Translations under genes and position numbers: made by a program | Notes under the pieces: model-generated | What the model was told of the DNA's origin: nothing | The model's database searches: none | What the model saw: the letters and a program-made list of their open reading frames with translations, nothing else | Assembly (NCBI RefSeq): GCF_018100985.1 | Contig: NZ_JAGJEI010000008.1 | Location: 97,078-161,077 of the forward strand | From: Pseudoalteromonas sp. MMG007 | GTDB lineage: Bacteria > Pseudomonadota > Gammaproteobacteria > Enterobacterales > Alteromonadaceae | Direction of reading: 5' to 3' | DNA length: 64,000 nt | Shown here: positions 46,143 to 57,420 of the stretch, one piece after another | How positions within the stretch are numbered: position 1 is the first letter of the stretch | How the letters are laid out: every line of letters begins with the position of its first letter

Positions 46143-46595
46143 TTAAAACTCTCTTCTCGCACACATAATTTCGGCACTACATACTACTTTGCCATCGACT
46201 TTTGCTTCAGCGGCAAATTTCCATATATTGCGACGCTCTTTTAAAAACTCTACATGCAGATGCATTGTATCGCCAGGAACTACTGGTTGTTTAAAACGCG
46301 CATTATCTACAGCAGCAAATAAGTAAAGCTCGTTATCGCTACGGTTTTCTACAGTTTTAAACCCTAATAAACCAGTGGCTTGCGCCATTGCTTCTAATAT
46401 TAGCACACCAGGAAAAATTGGCTGATTTGGAAAATGGCCAGTAAAAATAGGCTCGTTAATAGACACATTTTTAATTGCATGTAGTGACTCGCCAGGCGTA
46501 AAGTCAATAACACGATCAATTAAAAGCATCGGATAACGGTGTGGTAATAAACTTAAAATTTCTTGAATATCAAGGCTATTTAATTCGTTTGCCAA
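46143..46595 (-). CDS. fabZ: 3-hydroxyacyl-ACP dehydratase FabZ
   Basis: Dehydrates beta-hydroxyacyl-ACP in fatty acid elongation. A hot-dog fold protein with [14 protein letters not shown] and [23 protein letters not shown] (catalytic His and Glu). The frame is open to 46619, but AAGGAT seven bases before the TTG at 46595 gives a 150-aa protein, the usual family length, so that start is preferred. Located between lpxD and lpxA as in other gammaproteobacteria. Confidence 0.94.
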   Translation of the reverse strand: MANELNSLDIQEILSLLPHRYPMLLIDRVIDFTPGESLHAIKNVSINEPIFTGHFPNQPIFPGVLILEAMAQATGLLGFKTVENRSDNELYLFAAVDNARFKQPVVPGDTMHLHVEFLKERRNIWKFAAEAKVDGKVVCSAEIMCARREF

Positions 46596-46621
46596 AATAG
46601 CATCCTTATTAGTGTTCAACG

Positions 46622-47644
46622 TTATGACTTAGCCAATGCTTCAAGCGCTTTAAGACGTGACTTCATGTCTGAAAGGTTACGCAAGTGAGCAATTGATTTA
46701 CGCCATTCTTTATTAGTTGTATGGGGCATACCTGATGAGTAAACACCTGGTTCGGTGATTGATTTAGTCACCATACTCATACCAGTAATTATAACACCAT
46801 CACATACAGACATGTGACCGTTAATTGCAGTCATGCCGCCAATTTGACAGTTCTTGCCAATGGTAACGCTTCCTGCAAGTACGGTGCAGCCAGCAATCGC
46901 TGTGCCCGAGTTAACTTCAACGTTGTGTGCTATTTGACACTGATTATCAATAATAACATTGCTATGGATAATGGTGTTATCTAGTGCGCCACGGTCAATA
47001 GTAGTGCTTGCGCCTATTTCAACCTTGTCGCCTATAATCACTGAGCCAAGTTGGGGTATCTTTACCCACTGCCCGCGCTCATTGGCATAGCCAAATCCAT
47101 CACTACCAACAACACTATTTGCTTGAAACAAACAATCTGCGCCAATCTCAACATCGTGATAAATAGTCACACTAGGCCAAAGCTTAGTGCCAGAGCCTAT
47201 TTTAACACGTTCTCCGATAAAACTGTTCGGACCAATTTGCGCGTTATCACTAATAACAGCTTCAGCTTCAATTACAGCATTAGCGCCTACCGCGGCACTG
47301 TCGCTTACAATAGCTGAAGGGTGAATAGTTGCACTTGGGTGTATACCTGTAGAGGCCGAGCGAGGCGTAGTATCCATAAATTGCGCTAGTTTTGCGTAAC
47401 TCACATAGGGGTTAGCAACTATCACTTTACTGCCTTCAAAAAATTCAGCATCAGCTTGGCTAACTATTACAGCACTAGCTTGTGTAGTTTCAAGCTGCGT
47501 ACGATATTTTGAGTTCGCTAAAAATGCAATATGCCCAGTACGGGCATTTGCAAGTGTCGCTATTTTTTTTATTTCTAAAGCGCCATCACCTTGAAGCTCG
47601 GCGCCTAGAAGTTCCGCAATTTGCGAAAGCGTATAATTTTGCAT
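46622..47644 (-). CDS. lpxD: UDP-3-O-(3-hydroxymyristoyl)glucosamine N-acyltransferase
   Basis: Third enzyme of lipid A synthesis. A 340-aa protein with an N-terminal uridine-binding domain ([16 protein letters not shown]) and a hexapeptide beta-helix ([33 protein letters not shown]). The catalytic His is in the last motif. It starts 7 bp after skp. Confidence 0.96.
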   Translation of the reverse strand: MQNYTLSQIAELLGAELQGDGALEIKKIATLANARTGHIAFLANSKYRTQLETTQASAVIVSQADAEFFEGSKVIVANPYVSYAKLAQFMDTTPRSASTGIHPSATIHPSAIVSDSAAVGANAVIEAEAVISDNAQIGPNSFIGERVKIGSGTKLWPSVTIYHDVEIGADCLFQANSVVGSDGFGYANERGQWVKIPQLGSVIIGDKVEIGASTTIDRGALDNTIIHSNVIIDNQCQIAHNVEVNSGTAIAGCTVLAGSVTIGKNCQIGGMTAINGHMSVCDGVIITGMSMVTKSITEPGVYSSGMPHTTNKEWRKSIAHLRNLSDMKSRLKALEALAKS

Positions 47645-47651
47645 AGAGTGA

Positions 47652-48170
47652 TTATTTCTTGCTAACAGCTGCTACAACTTTAGATGAAAGATCAGTTACT
47701 TCTTTAGGGTTAAAGTAGATCGTTGTGTCTTTAACTTTAACTTCATCGAAGTCGCCATCTTTAGCAATTTCTTCAATTGTTTTGATGATCACACCTTGAA
47801 CTTTAGCAAGCTCTTGGTTTTGGCGTGCTTTAATTTCTTGCTCTAAAGGACGACCTTGTTCAGCAAGATTTTTTTGCATGCCCTGAATCTTGTCACGTAA
47901 TGCATCTTTTTGAGCTTGGCTCATCGTTGTGCTTTCGCGCTTAAATTTTTCTGCTTCAAAGCGAATATCGCCTTGTAACTTTTCAAGTTCTTGGCGGCGC
48001 TCTGCAAACTCAGTTTGTAGCGATTGTTCAATTTTAGCCATTTGAGGAATTTGCTTGTAGATTTCTTGTATATCAACGATACCTACTTTGTGTGCAAATG
48101 CACTTGCTGAAGTACCCATCATTAATGTTGCTAAAACTGCTACTGCTGTTGATTTAAATAATGTTTTCAC
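47652..48170 (-). CDS. skp: Periplasmic chaperone Skp (OmpH)
   Basis: Trimeric chaperone holding outer-membrane proteins for the BAM complex. A 172-aa protein with signal peptide ending ASAFA, then KVGIVDIQEIYKQIPQ and a long helical arm (EFAERRQELEKLQGDIRFEAEKF). It follows bamA by 11 bp. Confidence 0.93.
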   Translation of the reverse strand: MKTLFKSTAVAVLATLMMGTSASAFAHKVGIVDIQEIYKQIPQMAKIEQSLQTEFAERRQELEKLQGDIRFEAEKFKRESTTMSQAQKDALRDKIQGMQKNLAEQGRPLEQEIKARQNQELAKVQGVIIKTIEEIAKDGDFDEVKVKDTTIYFNPKEVTDLSSKVVAAVSKK

Positions 48171-48181
48171 AAAAAACTCCT

Positions 48182-50653
48182 TTAGAAAGTGTTACTAATG
48201 TTAAAGCTGATCGTTTTCGTATCGTCATCTTCTTGTTTTTGCAATGGATACGCAAAACTGATCAACATTGGACCCATCGGAGAGATCCATTGTAATGAAA
48301 GACCGGTTGAAACCCTAAAACGCATTGGGTCTGAGTAGTCATCTAATTTAGCACGCTCATCTGGCGCTAAGTTTTGATAGCGGTCTACGCTAAATTCAGT
48401 ATCCCATACGTTCGCAGCATCTACAAAGAAGCTTGTACGTACAGAACTGGTATTTTCTTCATCTAAGAACGGCGTAGGAACAATTAGCTCCATACCCGCT
48501 ACCGCTTTAGCGTTACCACCAATACGGCCTTGTGGAATCAATATATCGAACTGATCTGCTCCACCTATACTACCTGTTGTTGTGCCATCAGCACCAGGAG
48601 TACCCGGAATAGATTGCGGTATACGTGATACGGCACGTGGTAATATTGTATTACGGTCAAAGCCACGTAGTTCCATCTCTGTAATTTGGAAGAACTCTTG
48701 GAATGGTAATGTTTGCTCATAACCATTTGTGGTCCCATAACCATTACCGTAACCAAGCGCTGCACGCGTTGAGAATACCCAACGATGATCGTTTGATATT
48801 GGCCAGTAAAAACGCGAGTCGTAGTTCAGCTTAAAGTACTGAAGGTCTGAGTTAGGCGTAGTGGCTGTTAAATTTAAGGTTTGGCGCGAACCCGCCGTAG
48901 GGAATAAACCACGGTTAACGGTAATACGCGACCAACCTACACTTAGCTCATATTTGGTAAAGTCAAAGCCAGCATCAGGATTTTCTGGATCTAGGAACGT
49001 TTCACGAAGAACACGAGTTTGTTCGTACTCGGCAATATCTGAAAGCTCTTCTTTTATCCAACGAACACCAAAGTTCACACGATTTACAGCATCAATTGGG
49101 AAACCAATATTGGTACCTATCCCGTAACTTTTCGATTTGTAGTCTACTAAGCTAAATTTACTTGCATCGTAGTTAGTGTAAAAAATACTACTACCTTGCG
49201 ATACGCCGTCTGGCGTGAAGTAAGGGTCAGTGTAAGATAAGCTTATGCTTTCAGAACCTACAGAAGTATTTAGATTTAAACCGATTTGGTTACCCGTACC
49301 TAAAAAGTTAGATTCAGTCACACCAATATTAAACTGCAGACCAAGGTATGAACCATATGCAAGACCCGCATTAAAGCTACCCGCTGACTGCTCTTTAACT
49401 GTAAAATCTACATCGACCTGATCGTCAACACCAGGTACTGGTACTACGTTAAAATCAACGTTTTCCATATACGGTAAACGCTGGATTTGTAATTTTGAAC
49501 GCTCAAGGTTTTGATTAGATAACCATGCACCTTCTAGCTGTGTCATCTCACGGCGAAGAACTTCATCAGCTGTGTTTTGGTTACCACCCACAATGATACG
49601 ACGAACGTATACACGTTTACCCGGGTTTACCGAAAGTGTTAGCTGAACTTCTTGCTTTTCGTCATCAATTTCAGGAATTGTACGTACTTCAGCATTGGCA
49701 TAACCGAATCGTGCTAAGTAACTTTTAATAAATTCTTCTGATGAAGTCACTACTGAGCCGTTATATAACTCACCTGCACGAAGTGGAATAACGCTTTTAA
49801 TTAAATCTTCGCGTCCGAGTAAATCACCAATAAAGTCAAAACCTTTAACGGTATATTTTACGCCTTCAGTTAAGTTAGCTGTAACGTAAACTGATTCACG
49901 TTCAGGGCTCACTGATACTTGCGTTGAATCGATATTAAAACGTAGGTAACCACGGTCTAGGTAGTAACTACGAATTTTTTCTAAATCACCTTCAATGGTT
50001 TGTTTTTGGTAGCGATCGCTGCCCATAAACTGCCACCACGGTAAATCTTGTTGCGATTCAGCAAGTTTTAAAAGCTCTTCATTAGAAAATAGCTCGTTAC
50101 CCACTAAGTTAATTTGACGAATTGATGCGGCATCACCTTCATCAAATTCAAGTTTTAGCTTTACACGGTTACGTGGCAGTTTAGTAACGCTGATATCTAC
50201 TTTAGCGTTGTATTTACCAATACTGTGGAAAAACTCAACTAGGCCCTTTTCGATATTATCGATAACGGTTTTATCAAGTGGCTCACCTTGGCGAATATCT
50301 TGCTGATCTAGAGATTCATTAAGCTGCTCGTCTTTAATATCTTTATTGCCTTCAAACTCAATAAAGCTAATTGTAGGACGCTCAGTTACTTTAAAAATAA
50401 CGTTGTTGCCATCGCGAAGCGCTTTTATGTTGTCAAAGTGCCCAGAACGATAAAGTGACTTTATTGTTTTTGAGATCGTATAGTCATCTACGTTATCGCC
50501 TACGTTAATAGGAATATGCGTAAGCGCTGCACCAAGTGCTACACGCTGCAAACCTTCAACTTTTAGGTCTTCAACAATAAAGGAGTTTTGGCCTAGGGCT
50601 GCAAAGCTTGCACCCAATAAACTTGTTACTGCCAAATGTTTTTTTATAGCCAT
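48182..50653 (-). CDS. bamA: Outer membrane protein assembly factor BamA
   Basis: Core of the beta-barrel assembly machine. The start is taken at the ATG at 50653, giving a clean signal peptide ending ALG; the frame extends 15 codons upstream. Five POTRA domains (from FIVEDLKVEGLQRV to about residue 420) precede the 16-strand barrel. The barrel contains a VRGF-type loop written as LRGFDRN and ends in a terminal Phe (SNTF). About 823 aa. Essential. Confidence 0.95.
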   Translation of the reverse strand: MAIKKHLAVTSLLGASFAALGQNSFIVEDLKVEGLQRVALGAALTHIPINVGDNVDDYTISKTIKSLYRSGHFDNIKALRDGNNVIFKVTERPTISFIEFEGNKDIKDEQLNESLDQQDIRQGEPLDKTVIDNIEKGLVEFFHSIGKYNAKVDISVTKLPRNRVKLKLEFDEGDAASIRQINLVGNELFSNEELLKLAESQQDLPWWQFMGSDRYQKQTIEGDLEKIRSYYLDRGYLRFNIDSTQVSVSPERESVYVTANLTEGVKYTVKGFDFIGDLLGREDLIKSVIPLRAGELYNGSVVTSSEEFIKSYLARFGYANAEVRTIPEIDDEKQEVQLTLSVNPGKRVYVRRIIVGGNQNTADEVLRREMTQLEGAWLSNQNLERSKLQIQRLPYMENVDFNVVPVPGVDDQVDVDFTVKEQSAGSFNAGLAYGSYLGLQFNIGVTESNFLGTGNQIGLNLNTSVGSESISLSYTDPYFTPDGVSQGSSIFYTNYDASKFSLVDYKSKSYGIGTNIGFPIDAVNRVNFGVRWIKEELSDIAEYEQTRVLRETFLDPENPDAGFDFTKYELSVGWSRITVNRGLFPTAGSRQTLNLTATTPNSDLQYFKLNYDSRFYWPISNDHRWVFSTRAALGYGNGYGTTNGYEQTLPFQEFFQITEMELRGFDRNTILPRAVSRIPQSIPGTPGADGTTTGSIGGADQFDILIPQGRIGGNAKAVAGMELIVPTPFLDEENTSSVRTSFFVDAANVWDTEFSVDRYQNLAPDERAKLDDYSDPMRFRVSTGLSLQWISPMGPMLISFAYPLQKQEDDDTKTISFNISNTF

Positions 50654-50748
50654 TTTATTATCTTTATCCTTTACAACTGTATTACCGCATAACATCAATT
50701 TAATGATGCTTTACAATCGTGTTCTAATTAGTAATTGTCACGCTATAA

Positions 50749-52101
50749 CTACAAACGCGATACATCATTGAACAAAGCGAAACATGTTAGAAAAATGAGC
50801 AGCAAGGCACCCACTTTAAAACCAAACTCTTGTGTCTTTTCAGAGACCGGCTTTTTACGAAAAAGTTCAATTATGTAATACATTAAGTGTCCGCCATCAA
50901 GCACTGGTAAGGGTAATAAGTTAAATACACCCAAGTTAACGCTTATCAGAGCTAAGAAGCTCAAAAAGGCAACTAAGCCATAGCTCACGCTGGTTCCAGC
51001 ACCGACGGCAATGCCCACAGGACCACTTAAATTTTTAACCGAAACCTGGCCTGTAATTAAATTACCAATCATGTCAAAACTAAGGGTAATTAAGCGCCAA
51101 GTTTCTTTAGTGCCTCGCACGATACTATCGAGTGGGCCGTAATGTCTAGTCTCAACGTAGCCATCTGGCCATGGTTGAACAACAGGGGCAACGCCTAAAA
51201 AGCCTTGCTCAACACCATTATCATCAATTCGTCCTTGCGGAGTCACGGTAATGGTTTTTATACTATCCTGTCTTTTTACACTAAATTGTAAAGATTTGTT
51301 AGCCGATTGCGTAATAAGATTAACTAATTGCTGCCAATTGCTTATAGTTTCGCCGTTTACAGCCAATATGATGTCTTTAGCTTGTAAATCTGCTTGTTCT
51401 GCTGCTGAGTTTTTAGTCACAGCTGCGATTGTGAGCGTAGCTTGAGGTCTAAATGGCACGATGCCAAGAGAGCTTAGTGGTGGCACATCTTGCTGATCAA
51501 GCTTCCAGCCATCTAAATTAAGCGTTTTAACACGTGTTTGAAGGTTTTCATCACGTACAGTCACGTCAACACTTTGCTCACCTAAACTAGACATAAGTGA
51601 AAATGTAGCATCTTGCCATGTAGTAATGTCGTCATCGCCAATTTTTATAATATGTTGCGAAGGCATAATGCCTGCTTGCTCGGCTCTACTTCCCTCAGTA
51701 ATACTACCGACTACAGGCTTAACCGACTGCACGCCCACCATGTACATTGCTGCAAGCGCTACAATTGCAAACAAAAAGTTTGCCATAGGCCCCGCTGCTA
51801 CAATAGCTATTCGTGCTTGAACCGATTTAGCATTAAACGATAAGTGACGCTCGTTTGCAGGTACTTCGTCCACTCGCTCATCGAGCATTTTTACGTAACC
51901 ACCTAGCGGTATAGCTGCTATTACGTATTCGGTTTTGTATTTATCGTGCCATTTTAAAAGCGGCTTACCAAAACCAATTGAAAAGCGCAGCACTTTAACA
52001 CCCATCTTACGAGCAACCCAAAAGTGACCATATTCATGTATGGCCACTAAAATACCAAGCGCTAAAATAAATGAGCCAAGATTCCAAAAAAAATCAAACA
52101 T
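50749..52101 (-). CDS. rseP: Intramembrane zinc metalloprotease RseP
   Basis: Site-2 protease that cleaves anti-sigma-E after DegS and clears signal peptides. A 450-aa protein with the zinc motif HEYGH near residue 23, two periplasmic PDZ domains (residues ~125-310) and NLLPLPVLDGGH near the C-terminus, whose Asp is the third zinc ligand. Between ispC and bamA, as usual. Confidence 0.95.
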   Translation of the reverse strand: MFDFFWNLGSFILALGILVAIHEYGHFWVARKMGVKVLRFSIGFGKPLLKWHDKYKTEYVIAAIPLGGYVKMLDERVDEVPANERHLSFNAKSVQARIAIVAAGPMANFLFAIVALAAMYMVGVQSVKPVVGSITEGSRAEQAGIMPSQHIIKIGDDDITTWQDATFSLMSSLGEQSVDVTVRDENLQTRVKTLNLDGWKLDQQDVPPLSSLGIVPFRPQATLTIAAVTKNSAAEQADLQAKDIILAVNGETISNWQQLVNLITQSANKSLQFSVKRQDSIKTITVTPQGRIDDNGVEQGFLGVAPVVQPWPDGYVETRHYGPLDSIVRGTKETWRLITLSFDMIGNLITGQVSVKNLSGPVGIAVGAGTSVSYGLVAFLSFLALISVNLGVFNLLPLPVLDGGHLMYYIIELFRKKPVSEKTQEFGFKVGALLLIFLTCFALFNDVSRL

Positions 52102-52102
52102 A

Positions 52103-53308
52103 TTAATGCGCCACTTTTGTTATAAATTCTGAAGCGCTAATACGCGCTAATTTATCGCACTCTAAAATTTCATCCAAGCTTTGTACATTGGTATACGTTG
52201 CAACTTCAAGCGTTTGTGCATTTATTTTGTATATATCAGTAAAACCAATTTGGCCTTTTAAAAATGCCGCAACAGCAATTTCATTTGCAGCATTAACCGT
52301 TGTGGTAGCGCCCTGACCTGCACTACACGCATCAATCGCTAATTGTAAATTTGGATAGCGAGAAAAGTCAGGCTTGGTGAATGAAAAATCAGATATATCA
52401 GAGAAATTTAACGGTTTAACGCCTGCATTTATTCGTTCAGGATATGCAAGTGCATGTGCGATAGGCGTGCGCATATCAGGGTTGCCCATTTGCGCTAAAA
52501 TAGAACCATCGTGGTATTGCACCATAGAATGAATAATACTTTGCGGGTGGATGACAACATCTATGTCGCTGGTATTGCAGTTAAACAGCCATTTAGCCTC
52601 AATAAACTCAAGGCCTTTGTTCATCATAGTCGCTGAATCTACAGATATTTTTTGACCCATAGACCAATTAGGATGTGCAACGGCTTCACTAACTGTTACA
52701 TCTTTTAGGGTATTTATATCACGTGTTAAAAATGGCCCACCAGAACCGGTAAGCAAAATTTTACTTACACCGTTATCTTGCAGATTTTTATCGCTTTGTG
52801 CATTTTGTAATGAATGAGGTAGGCACTGAAAAATAGCGTTGTGTTCACTATCAATCGGCAATAAGGTCGCGTTGTGCTGTTTTACTTTATCAATAAACAA
52901 CTGCCCTGACATTACTAACGATTCTTTATTGGCAAGCAATACTTTTTTACCGGCTTCTACAGCGCTAAGCGTAGGTAATAAACCAACAGCACCCACAATA
53001 GCCGACATGACAGTGTCTACATCAGGATGAGCACACAAATCACTCATAGCTTGCACTGAGTGCATAACTAGAGTTTGGCAAGGCGTATTGTTTAAATGAG
53101 AGCTAAGCTCCTCTGCAGCCGCTTGCGTAGCCATAACAGCATACAACGGTTCATGCTCAATACACAGCTCGGCCATTTTTTTAGCATTTTGGCCGGCAGT
53201 TAGTGCAAATACGTCAAATAGTTCTTTATTTCTGGCTACTACATCTAATGTGCTTAAACCGATTGAACCTGTAGCACCTAAAATAACCAGTTGTTGCTTC
53301 TGACTCAT
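52103..53308 (-). CDS. ispC: 1-deoxy-D-xylulose 5-phosphate reductoisomerase
   Basis: Second step of the MEP isoprenoid pathway. 401 aa from the ATG at 53308, whose ATGA overlaps the cdsA stop. NADPH site LGATGSIGLSTLDV, then ANKESLVMSG, DSEHNAIFQCL and SVDSATMMNKGLEFIEA with the substrate and metal ligands. The longer frame to 53332 lies inside cdsA and is unlikely. Confidence 0.96.
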   Translation of the reverse strand: MSQKQQLVILGATGSIGLSTLDVVARNKELFDVFALTAGQNAKKMAELCIEHEPLYAVMATQAAAEELSSHLNNTPCQTLVMHSVQAMSDLCAHPDVDTVMSAIVGAVGLLPTLSAVEAGKKVLLANKESLVMSGQLFIDKVKQHNATLLPIDSEHNAIFQCLPHSLQNAQSDKNLQDNGVSKILLTGSGGPFLTRDINTLKDVTVSEAVAHPNWSMGQKISVDSATMMNKGLEFIEAKWLFNCNTSDIDVVIHPQSIIHSMVQYHDGSILAQMGNPDMRTPIAHALAYPERINAGVKPLNFSDISDFSFTKPDFSRYPNLQLAIDACSAGQGATTTVNAANEIAVAAFLKGQIGFTDIYKINAQTLEVATYTNVQSLDEILECDKLARISASEFITKVAH

Positions 53309-54171
53309 AAACTCAAGGTCCATGCATAACACATCACAAATATTGGCGCTGCTGCAGTTAAACTATCAATTCTATCTAAAATACCACCATGACCTGGTAA
53401 GCAGCTGCCGCTATCTTTTAAGCCGGCTTCGCGCTTAAACATACTTTCTAGCAAATCGCCAACAGCAGAAAATAACGCAATAAATGCAGTCATCACAGCA
53501 TATATAGGCCACACAACTAAATCGACATCAGTAAAGTGACAAAAAGCTAAAACAAAAATGATTGAAGCAACAACACCACCGGCTAAACCTTCAATCGTTT
53601 TATTGGGGCTCACTTTAGGCATTAGCTTGTGCTTACCAAAGCTTTTACCAGAAAAATAAGCGCCTATATCAGCACTCCATACTATGCCTAACACCACTAA
53701 AATAAGTACTGACCCAAAGTGAGTCGATTCAGCATACTGCGCACTACGAAGAGTATTAAGCGCAAGCCATAACGGCACAAGCGTTAGTAGCCCGGCAATA
53801 CCGCGCATAACTAAACCTTCATTCCACGCTTTAGCCATAGCTGGATAACGCCAAATTAAGTAACTGGCTACAATCCACCACGCAAAGGACAGTGTAAATA
53901 TATAATTTGCATCCCCAGCTAGCTTTCCATTAACCCATAACGACTCAATCGGCCAATGTAAGTTAAGTAAGCCAAGCAGAGCCGCTATTAGCACAACAAA
54001 AGCGCCACGTTTAAGCTTTCCACATAAGCCCATAAATGCTGACCACTCCCACGCGCCTAGCATTACAATTGCACCTGCAAAGTAGCTAAATAACGTAAGT
54101 GGTGTGTAAAAAACCAGCCCCAGTGCAGACGGTGCTAGCACGAGCGAGGTTAAAATGCGTTGTTTTAACAA
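53305..54171 (-). CDS. cdsA: Phosphatidate cytidylyltransferase
   Basis: Makes CDP-diacylglycerol, the precursor of all phospholipids. A 288-aa membrane protein with about eight segments and the C-terminal signature SPNKTIEGLAGG followed by GDLLESMFKREAGLKDSG and LPGHGGILDRIDSL. Between uppS and ispC. Confidence 0.95.
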   Translation of the reverse strand: MLKQRILTSLVLAPSALGLVFYTPLTLFSYFAGAIVMLGAWEWSAFMGLCGKLKRGAFVVLIAALLGLLNLHWPIESLWVNGKLAGDANYIFTLSFAWWIVASYLIWRYPAMAKAWNEGLVMRGIAGLLTLVPLWLALNTLRSAQYAESTHFGSVLILVVLGIVWSADIGAYFSGKSFGKHKLMPKVSPNKTIEGLAGGVVASIIFVLAFCHFTDVDLVVWPIYAVMTAFIALFSAVGDLLESMFKREAGLKDSGSCLPGHGGILDRIDSLTAAAPIFVMCYAWTLSL

Positions 54172-54193
54172 AATTGTGACCCTTATTCTATTT

Positions 54194-54955
54194 TTAGGTT
54201 TGAGCGAGTAATTGTTTTATTTGTTCGCCCGTACAACCAAAACGTCGCTCTCTGGCAACGTAACACGCAATGGCCTCAGCAAATGCTGCTTCATTAAAAT
54301 CAGGCCAAAGTGTCTCGGTAAAGTAAAGCTCTGCATAAGCAGCTTGCCATAGTAAAAAGTTACTAATACGAACATCGCCACCTGTGCGAATGAGTAAATC
54401 AGGTTCAGCCTGATCTGCCATGCTCATATGCTGCGCTAAGCGCTCTTCTGTAATATCTTCTGCGTTGAGTGTGCCCTGCGCCACTTGCAAAGCAAGCTGT
54501 TTAGCTGCATTAGCCATATCCCAACGTCCACCGTAGTTTGCTGCAACATTTAAACACAGTCCGGTGTTATTTTCAGTTAACTTATGAGCAGCGTCTACTT
54601 TACTGCGCAGGCCTTCTGAAAACCGTGATAAATCTCCAATAATGGTCAGTTTTACATTATTTTTATGAAGCTTTTTAACTTCTTTTGTTAAAACAAACAA
54701 AAAAAGCTCCATTAAAGTATTTACTTCATCTTCTGGGCGGCGCCAGTTTTCACTACTAAAAGCAAATAGGGTTAACGATTGTATCCCCAACCTAGTACAA
54801 AACTGAACTGATTGACGAACAGCGTCCACGCCTTTTTTATGCCCGTACACACGAGGTCTATTTCTAGCTTGAGCCCAACGTCCGTTCCCATCCATGATGA
54901 TGGCAACATGCTTAGGTAAACTTTGCTGTGAAATTGTGTCAGCGTCTAGAACCAT
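54194..54955 (-). CDS. uppS: Undecaprenyl diphosphate synthase
   Basis: Cis-prenyltransferase giving the C55 carrier of peptidoglycan and O-antigen synthesis. A 253-aa protein with the catalytic [24 protein letters not shown] and the C-terminal [20 protein letters not shown]. It lies 100 bp downstream of frr beyond a terminator. Confidence 0.96.
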   Translation of the reverse strand: MVLDADTISQQSLPKHVAIIMDGNGRWAQARNRPRVYGHKKGVDAVRQSVQFCTRLGIQSLTLFAFSSENWRRPEDEVNTLMELFLFVLTKEVKKLHKNNVKLTIIGDLSRFSEGLRSKVDAAHKLTENNTGLCLNVAANYGGRWDMANAAKQLALQVAQGTLNAEDITEERLAQHMSMADQAEPDLLIRTGGDVRISNFLLWQAAYAELYFTETLWPDFNEAAFAEAIACYVARERRFGCTGEQIKQLLAQT

Positions 54956-54973
54956 AAATATTGACTATTCCAT

Positions 54974-55009
54974 AAAAAAACGCCGCCTAGTATACCCCAG
55001 ACGGCGTTT
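54974..55009 (-). terminator. Terminator between frr and uppS
   Basis: AAACGCCG / CGGCGTTT stem with a 16-base loop, followed by seven T on the minus strand. It separates the translation genes from the envelope genes, possibly with partial read-through. Confidence 0.85.
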
Positions 55010-55055
55010 CAAAACTAATATATTTAACAACCTAAAGTGTAGGTTATTTAATGGA

Positions 55056-55613
55056 TTAGATTTCCATTAATTCTGTTTCTTTAGCTGCTAATTGAGCATC
55101 CATTTCTTTAATAAACTTATCTGTAAGCTTTTGAATTGCATCTTCAGCTTGACGCGCTTCATCTTCAGAAATATCTTTCTCTTTAAGCAAAGATTTAACA
55201 TCACCATTTGCATCACGACGAATATTACGAACAGCTACACGGCCGCCTTCTACTTCGCCACGCACAATTTTAATTAAATCTTTACGACGTTCTTCCGTAA
55301 GTGGAGGAAGAGGTACACGAATAACCGTACCTGCCGACATAGGGTTTAAACCTAAATCAGATGCCATAATTGCTTTTTCAACAGCTTGCGCTAAAGATTT
55401 ATCGAATACGCCAATAGCAAGTGTACGTGAATCTTCAATCGTCACGTTAGCTACTTGGTTAAGTGGTGTATCTGCACCGTAGTACGACACCATAATGCCG
55501 TCTAAAATTGCAGGGTGAGCACGTCCAGTACGGATTTTAGATAATTGGCTACCTAATGCTGCTACACTCTTTTGCATGCGCTCTTGCGCATCTTTTTGAA
55601 TATCGTTAATCAC
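55056..55613 (-). CDS. frr: Ribosome recycling factor
   Basis: Splits post-termination ribosomes with EF-G. 185 aa, the same as E. coli, with [33 protein letters not shown] and [10 protein letters not shown]. It follows pyrH by 13 bp. Confidence 0.97.
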   Translation of the reverse strand: MINDIQKDAQERMQKSVAALGSQLSKIRTGRAHPAILDGIMVSYYGADTPLNQVANVTIEDSRTLAIGVFDKSLAQAVEKAIMASDLGLNPMSAGTVIRVPLPPLTEERRKDLIKIVRGEVEGGRVAVRNIRRDANGDVKSLLKEKDISEDEARQAEDAIQKLTDKFIKEMDAQLAAKETELMEI

Positions 55614-55626
55614 GGTTCAATCCTAA

Positions 55627-56376
55627 TTATTTGATTACTTCATCTGAGGCTTGTGAAGAGATAAGTGTTCCTTCTTCTTCACCCATAATTACGCGTTTTA
55701 GCGCGCCTGATTTATTCATATTAAATACGCTCAATGGCATATTGTGATCGCGGGCTAAAGTAAATGCCGCTAAATCCATAACTTTTAATTCTTTATCAAT
55801 GATTTCATTGTAGCTTAAGTGACGGTAAAGCGTCGCGTCTGGGTTTTTAACAGGGTCATCACTGAAAACACCATCAACTTTTGTTGCTTTAATTACTGTG
55901 TCAGCTTCAATTTCGATACCGCGTAAACACGCTGCAGAATCAGTAGTAAAGAAAGGGTTACCTGTACCGGCTGCAAAAATAACAACACGACCAGATTTTA
56001 ATAAACTAATTGCTTCAGCCCAGTTATAAGCGTCACATACACCGTTTAGTGGGATTGCCGACATTAAACGACAGTTTACAAATGCACGGTGCAGCGCATC
56101 ACGCATTGCAAGGCCGTTCATAACGGTTGCAAGCATGCCCATGTGATCGCCTACTACGCGGTTCATACCTGCTTCTGCAAGCGATCCGCCTCGTAAAAAG
56201 TTACCGCCGCCGATAACCAAACCCACTTCTACGTCGAGTTCTACCAGCTCTTTAATCTCTTGAGCCATACGATCTAATACTTTTGGGTCGATGCCGAAGC
56301 CTTCGTCTCCCATTAAAGCTTCACCACTTAATTTGAGAAGAACACGTCTAAAAATAGGTTTACGATTGATAGTCAT
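55627..56376 (-). CDS. pyrH: UMP kinase
   Basis: Phosphorylates UMP to UDP; allosteric hexamer. A 249-aa amino-acid-kinase fold protein with [25 protein letters not shown] and [18 protein letters not shown]. It lies between tsf and frr, as is standard. Confidence 0.97.
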   Translation of the reverse strand: MTINRKPIFRRVLLKLSGEALMGDEGFGIDPKVLDRMAQEIKELVELDVEVGLVIGGGNFLRGGSLAEAGMNRVVGDHMGMLATVMNGLAMRDALHRAFVNCRLMSAIPLNGVCDAYNWAEAISLLKSGRVVIFAAGTGNPFFTTDSAACLRGIEIEADTVIKATKVDGVFSDDPVKNPDATLYRHLSYNEIIDKELKVMDLAAFTLARDHNMPLSVFNMNKSGALKRVIMGEEEGTLISSQASDEVIK

Positions 56377-56413
56377 AGTATTGGGGCCAACTTTTATTAA
56401 AATATGGATAAAA

Positions 56414-56452
56414 AATAACCGCGCTTATGATAAACATAAAAGCGCGGTTATT
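56414..56452 (-). terminator. Terminator after tsf
   Basis: AATAACCGCGCTT / AAGCGCGGTTATT stem with a 13-base loop and a T run on the minus strand. Confidence 0.85.
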
Positions 56453-56534
56453 TTAAAGAATTTCTATGCGTGACGCAAAACCAAATAGTACTTTAATTGC
56501 ATCTAATTTCCTTATGCATCACAAATAGTTAATC

Positions 56535-57386
56535 TTACTCGCCTTTAGCGGCTGCAATTTGAGCAGCAACTTCAGCAGCAAAATCTTCTTCTTTCTTCTC
56601 GATACCTTCACCAACTTCTACACGTACAAAGCCAGTAACTGTTGCGTTTTTCTCGTTAAGAACTTCGCCAACAGATTTTTTAGGTTCCATGATGAAAGCT
56701 TGACCAGTAAGAGAAACCTCACCAGTGAATTTTTTCATGCGTCCAACAACCATCTTCTCAGCGATTTCAGCAGGCTTGCCTTCATTCATCGCGATGTCGA
56801 TTTGAACTTGCTTTTCTTTTTCTACAACGTCTGCAGGAACATCAGCAGGCGTTAAGTACTCAGGGCTTGAAGCAGCAACGTGCATTGCAACGTGCTTAAG
56901 TGTTTCTTCGTCAGCAACACCCGCAACAACAACACCAATACGCTCACCGTGACGGTACTCAACTAGGTTTTCACCAGCGATGTACTGCAGGCGACGTACG
57001 TTGATATTTTCGCCAATCTTAGTCACTAGCTCAACACGGTCTTCTTCAAACTTAGCTTGTAAGTCTTCGATAGAGATTGTTTCTGCGATTGCAGCGTCAG
57101 CAACTTTGTTAGCAAATGCTAAGAAGCTTACGTCTTTTGCAACGAAGTCTGTTTGACAGTTAACTTCAACAAGTACAGCAACACCAGCATTTTGCTTGAT
57201 GATGATAGTACCTTCAGCAGCAATGTTACCTGCTTTTTTAGCAGCTTTCGCAGCGCCACTTTTACGCATGTTTTCAATCGCTAACTCGATGTCGCCATCA
57301 GTTTCAGTTAACGCTTTTTTACAATCCATCATGCCAGCGCCAGTACGCTCGCGTAATTCTTTAACTAGGGCAGTAGTTACAGCCAT
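56535..57386 (-). CDS. tsf: Elongation factor Ts
   Basis: Nucleotide exchange factor for EF-Tu. 283 aa as in E. coli, with [19 protein letters not shown] and [10 protein letters not shown]. It is preceded by two hairpins in the rpsB-tsf gap and followed by a terminator. Confidence 0.97.
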   Translation of the reverse strand: MAVTTALVKELRERTGAGMMDCKKALTETDGDIELAIENMRKSGAAKAAKKAGNIAAEGTIIIKQNAGVAVLVEVNCQTDFVAKDVSFLAFANKVADAAIAETISIEDLQAKFEEDRVELVTKIGENINVRRLQYIAGENLVEYRHGERIGVVVAGVADEETLKHVAMHVAASSPEYLTPADVPADVVEKEKQVQIDIAMNEGKPAEIAEKMVVGRMKKFTGEVSLTGQAFIMEPKKSVGEVLNEKNATVTGFVRVEVGEGIEKKEEDFAAEVAAQIAAAKGE

Positions 57387-57420
57387 TAGTAAATCCTCAA
57401 ATCTGAAATCAGGTTAGATA

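Noticed and set aside
47051..47317. 88-codon plus-strand frame within lpxD
   Set aside because: Antisense shadow produced by the hexapeptide repeats.
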